Positions 60,910-64,000 of a stretch of DNA of 64,000 nt are shown in pieces. Source of the DNA: Phytophthora sp. 'mugwort' (taxonomy: Eukaryota; Oomycota; Peronosporomycetes; Peronosporales; Peronosporaceae). Each line of letters starts with the position of its first letter. Within the stretch, counting starts at the first letter, position 1. The stretch lies in NCBI GenBank assembly GCA_033558025.1, contig JAUCEF010000007.1:3038001-3102000 (forward strand), read 5' to 3'. The notes below the pieces were generated by a model. The model had not been told where the DNA came from. It saw nothing but the letters and a program-made list of their open reading frames with translations, and did not search any database. The translations under genes and the position numbers were made by a program.

Positions 60910-63750
60910 GATGCCTAGCTACCAGCGTGAAACGTTCCAATGTACAAATTCCGAACGTCAAACGCCATTAAAGAGACCAGAAGCCGTATGAATCAGGCTG
61001 CAAAGCGAAGTACCGTGCCAACAATTTGGGACGAATCGGTCGAATACTACACCAAGTCTTGGAATTTTACGCACTCGCGGGCGTTCGCGTGTCGAGGGGC
61101 TGGTGCTTGCACAAATCACACCATCCGCCGCATGGAATGTCCCGTGAAACTCAATGCCCTGCTCTTTGAAGTTGAAGACGGCGTCTTTTGAGTAACTGTG
61201 CGGACGTACCATTCCGCTCATAACTACGACATCGGGCGCGAATATATTCAATACGTACGCTGAGGTACGCAAAGTTACGTCTCCGGGTACCCGTGGTGTT
61301 GTTTGGACAATGTGGCAGGGTAAGTTTGCGAAGGTGGACCACTTACGAATGTTGTATTTCTGAACTATTTTTCTTTGCAGGAGGTGCCAAGCGCAGAAAG
61401 ATCCTGCGTTAGCTGAAAGAAACTTCTGGCAAGTCCCTTTTTCTCAAAGACGTAAGCAACATGATCGCGGAAATGCGCGCGATTCATACACGTCGCATGA
61501 CGACATTGTGCGCGTGACGGAGCTACTACAAGACTTCAGCGAAGGCCCCGGAAATGTGGTCAATGTATTTCCCGATGTCGACACGCAATTAACGAGCTGC
61601 ATCCCCGACATGCCACATGAGGCGCATGACACGATTGTTTCCTGAAGTCTTGTCAAAACAGACGGGACTAACATCACAGGTTCGTCACTGCAAATAAAAA
61701 AAAATAAAAAAAAATAGGTGATAGTTGATTATATTTGGTTATAGTTGGTACTAGTTGGTACTGGTTGGTACGAATTGGTGATCGTTGATGTTATAGTTGG
61801 TAGAGTGGGTATTCTGGGCTAAATTATTGACTGAATATTTATATATGTGTTACGATCAGATACCGTCTATTCAGCTTTATGGAGACTGATAAATTCGGCA
61901 GCGGGGCGTTTGCTCAGGATGCGCTTATTGATGGGGAAACGCAGGTGAATATGAAGAGCGCTATCTCAGCATTCAAGCGTAACAATGGAAACTAGAGTGA
62001 CATCAAGGTCATCGTGATCGACAAGGATTTTACGGAGCTGTTAACTCTTGAAGCTGCATTTCCTGAGGGGACGATGATATTGTGTCAATTCTACGTCGTC
62101 GACTACCTCAGGCGTAAGGTTGCCAAACGAGAGTATGGATGCACGGGATTGAGAAGCTGCACCTCATCAACTTTATCACGATGATGATTCGAGTGCCGAA
62201 CGAGAAAGAATTTGATAACTACTTAACGGCTCTAAAACAGCTGTGTGCTGGCAAGCTAGCATTTGTAGAGTATTTGACAGCGAATTGGATATCGTGTCAG
62301 GAGCGTTGGCGCACTTTCTCCGTGGTCACATCCGCATCTGGACAACAACACAAATATTCGACTGGAGGCAAGCTGGGGTGCTGCAAAGGACATTTTATAT
62401 AAATACATGCCTATGGACGAATGTATCGAAAACCTGTTATTTCTTCAGCAAGCAGCTGAAGATAAATATAACTTTAAGTCCAAACGGGTCGGGATCCGGG
62501 TGAATCGTGAATATGATGACGATATGAAGCTGCTTGCTCGAATTCCAACCCGTCATGCATGCGACTTGGTGGAAGAGCAATATAAGCTAGCTGCAGCGGC
62601 AGCTATTCAGTGGCAACAAGTACGTTGCCTAGCTACGAAACTCTTGTGAATCCTGAATCAGAGCAGAGTTATGCGGTGAGTGCTTTCAATCATTATAACT
62701 GCATGATTTTAAACTAATGCGTTATTTGGTTTGTGGATGCATTTGGTTAACACTGAAACTAACTGCTGTAGTTGCGTCTTCAACCAGACACAAATTTTGC
62801 GATGTCGACATATCAGTGTTCTTCACCGCAAACGGTCATGTTCTCCTCTGATTCCGTACAGTGCAATTCCTCCCCGGTGGGCTCTCCTTGATGATAGAAA
62901 TACTGAGCCCGATGACACACTTTTAACCAGCTTCTCGATGGCAGACATTGGAGATTCACAACATCCACGCATGCTGTCCACAACGCGAAGTATAAAACAG
63001 CATTCAGGTTTGCCAAAGAATCGCAGAAGTCATCACTGACAAGGGGGCAGCAGATTTTAACCGCTGGCTGGGCTATTTGAAAGCGCTTGAACGCCATGCA
63101 AGAGATGATGAAAACACTGATCCAGAATCTGTCGTGGAATGCCCTGGATTACAAGCTCCCAAAGCGACCCCGATAAACACGACGACGTGCTGTCAGAAGG
63201 CGACGCAACCTTGCCGCCTATGAGCGATCATAACAGCACTGCAACGGTTGCCACGAACAATATTGAAGTAAGCGTAACACGCCGTAACAAACAAGCCACC
63301 GCTAAGTGAGAGCTCGCTTTGGATGGTGTATAGCTCGACGCGAAGTCAGTTATATTTCCTATGACAACGGAGAACGACAGACCACCCTCATTGAAAAGAC
63401 ACCGAGCTGCACCAGAACAGTCAACTATTACCAAGATCGCGCTGAACAAGGCCAGCCGCCCATCAGGACGTTCACGCATTCAACAAGCGACCAAGAAAGC
63501 AAAGAAACGAACTGATTAAAGGGAAAGTGAAGCCCTTGCGAAGCGCTTCACGTTGCATGGTGATATGAAACTGGAAACTTTCAGGGAATCTCTACTAAAG
63601 CCACAGCTATTGCTGGCAGATGTGGAACATATATTTGACGGACTGCGACTAATGCATCAAGATGCAGTTCAAAGCGTCCGAAGGCGCGCGTTATCGATGC
63701 CGGGTCGATAGGGACCATTGAGACCGCTGTTCGTGGCGTATTTCCAGGTG
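60910..63750 (+). mobile_element. Long decayed MULE transposon
   Basis: Plus-strand pieces: an N-terminal zinc-binding-like region (ACRGAGACTNHTIRRMECPV at about 61085-61145); FLKDVSNMIAEMRAIHTRR near 61440-61500 and DIVRVTELLQDFSEGPGNVV in the next frame; VIVIDKDFTELLTLEAAFPE with CQFYVVDYLRRKVAKREYG (62010-62140); YMPMDECIENLLFLQQAAED and EYDDDMKLLARIPTRHACDL (62400-62580); a SWIM-like finger CSCVFNQTQILRCRH (62770-62815); and a C-terminal tail ETFRESLLKPQLLLADVEHI near 63575-63640. Many stops and frameshifts occur. The first catalytic block (DSTHDTN-like) falls in the degraded part around 61610-61680. Ends are approximate. Confidence 0.8.
61722..61806. repeat. Short tandem repeats of AGTTGGTA type
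   Basis: About eight imperfect copies of an 8-10 bp unit (TAGTTGGTAC, TGGTTGGTAC, TTATAGTTGGTA) follow an A-rich tract AAATAAAAAAAAATAAAA at 61691-61716, inside the MULE. Confidence 0.7.
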
Positions 63751-64000
63751 AGACGCTTCGATTTTGTGCGGTGGTATATTGTCGATATGGAGTTGGTTTG
63801 AAGTTGAGAATGGTTGGTTAATGCCAACTATATAACATTTCATTACAAACTCGACACCAACTACGTACCCACAAACCAACGACTTGTGTTCATATTGCAT
63901 CAGCGATTCTAATAGTTGTGCTTCTGCAGAGATGCTTGCGAAGCTGTGTCACAGCAGTTAAAATCTGAAGATTCGTGCAACATTAAACGAGGAATCGTTA

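Overview
The window reads as nuclear DNA of an oomycete, most likely a Phytophthora-type species. Three things suggest this: compact genes with few short GT-AG introns, start-site motifs of the oomycete Inr type (TCAYTYY) 20-90 nt before several ATGs, and transposon families typical of these genomes (MULE with SWIM finger, Ty1/copia, Ty3/gypsy with chromodomain, pogo, Tc1/mariner, IS630-like). Nothing looks bacterial.

Layout. 1-9.1 kb: a cluster of small PX-domain (phosphoinositide-binding) genes, one solitary (1124-1696, minus) and two identical copies in a near-perfect inverted repeat with 1653-bp arms (3447-5099 and 7435-9087), with a truncated third copy between the arms. 9.1-23.7 kb: transposon graveyard (mariner relic, minus-strand copia element of about 5.4 kb, MULE relic, pogo relic, IS630/Tc1-like relic). 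23.7-31 kb: ordinary genes: a polyQ protein of unknown function, a 1155-aa membrane-anchored protein with two PH domains and two chalcone-isomerase-like repeats, a seven-exon coiled-coil protein reconstructed here, and a small membrane protein. 31-38.5 kb: more relics (hAT, gypsy chromodomain integrase, MULE, a broken SET-domain methyltransferase). 38.4-60 kb: a gene-dense block with an AAAP amino-acid transporter and a detached 3' relic of it, a frameshifted PX pseudogene, a tandem array of three intact and one dead seven-TM MLO-like genes, an uncharacterised gene inside that array, a short membrane-anchored protein, an MFS sugar transporter with two 5' introns, a membrane-anchored multicopper oxidase and another PX gene. 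60.9-63.8 kb: a long decayed MULE.

No single pathway links the genes. The shared theme is membrane and lipid signalling (PX, PH, MLO-like) plus transport and a surface oxidase. The strongest unusual signals are the MLO-like array with a degenerate EF-hand and a conserved C-terminal tail motif, a sharply bounded gene-conversion tract between its first two members, the PX family with a Cys/His insert, the (PH-CHI)(CHI-PH)-TM protein, and several local foldback palindromes that seem to arise by inverted copying of neighbouring DNA. All calls come from reading the sequence; no database search was possible, and splice sites are inferred from frame and GT-AG context.
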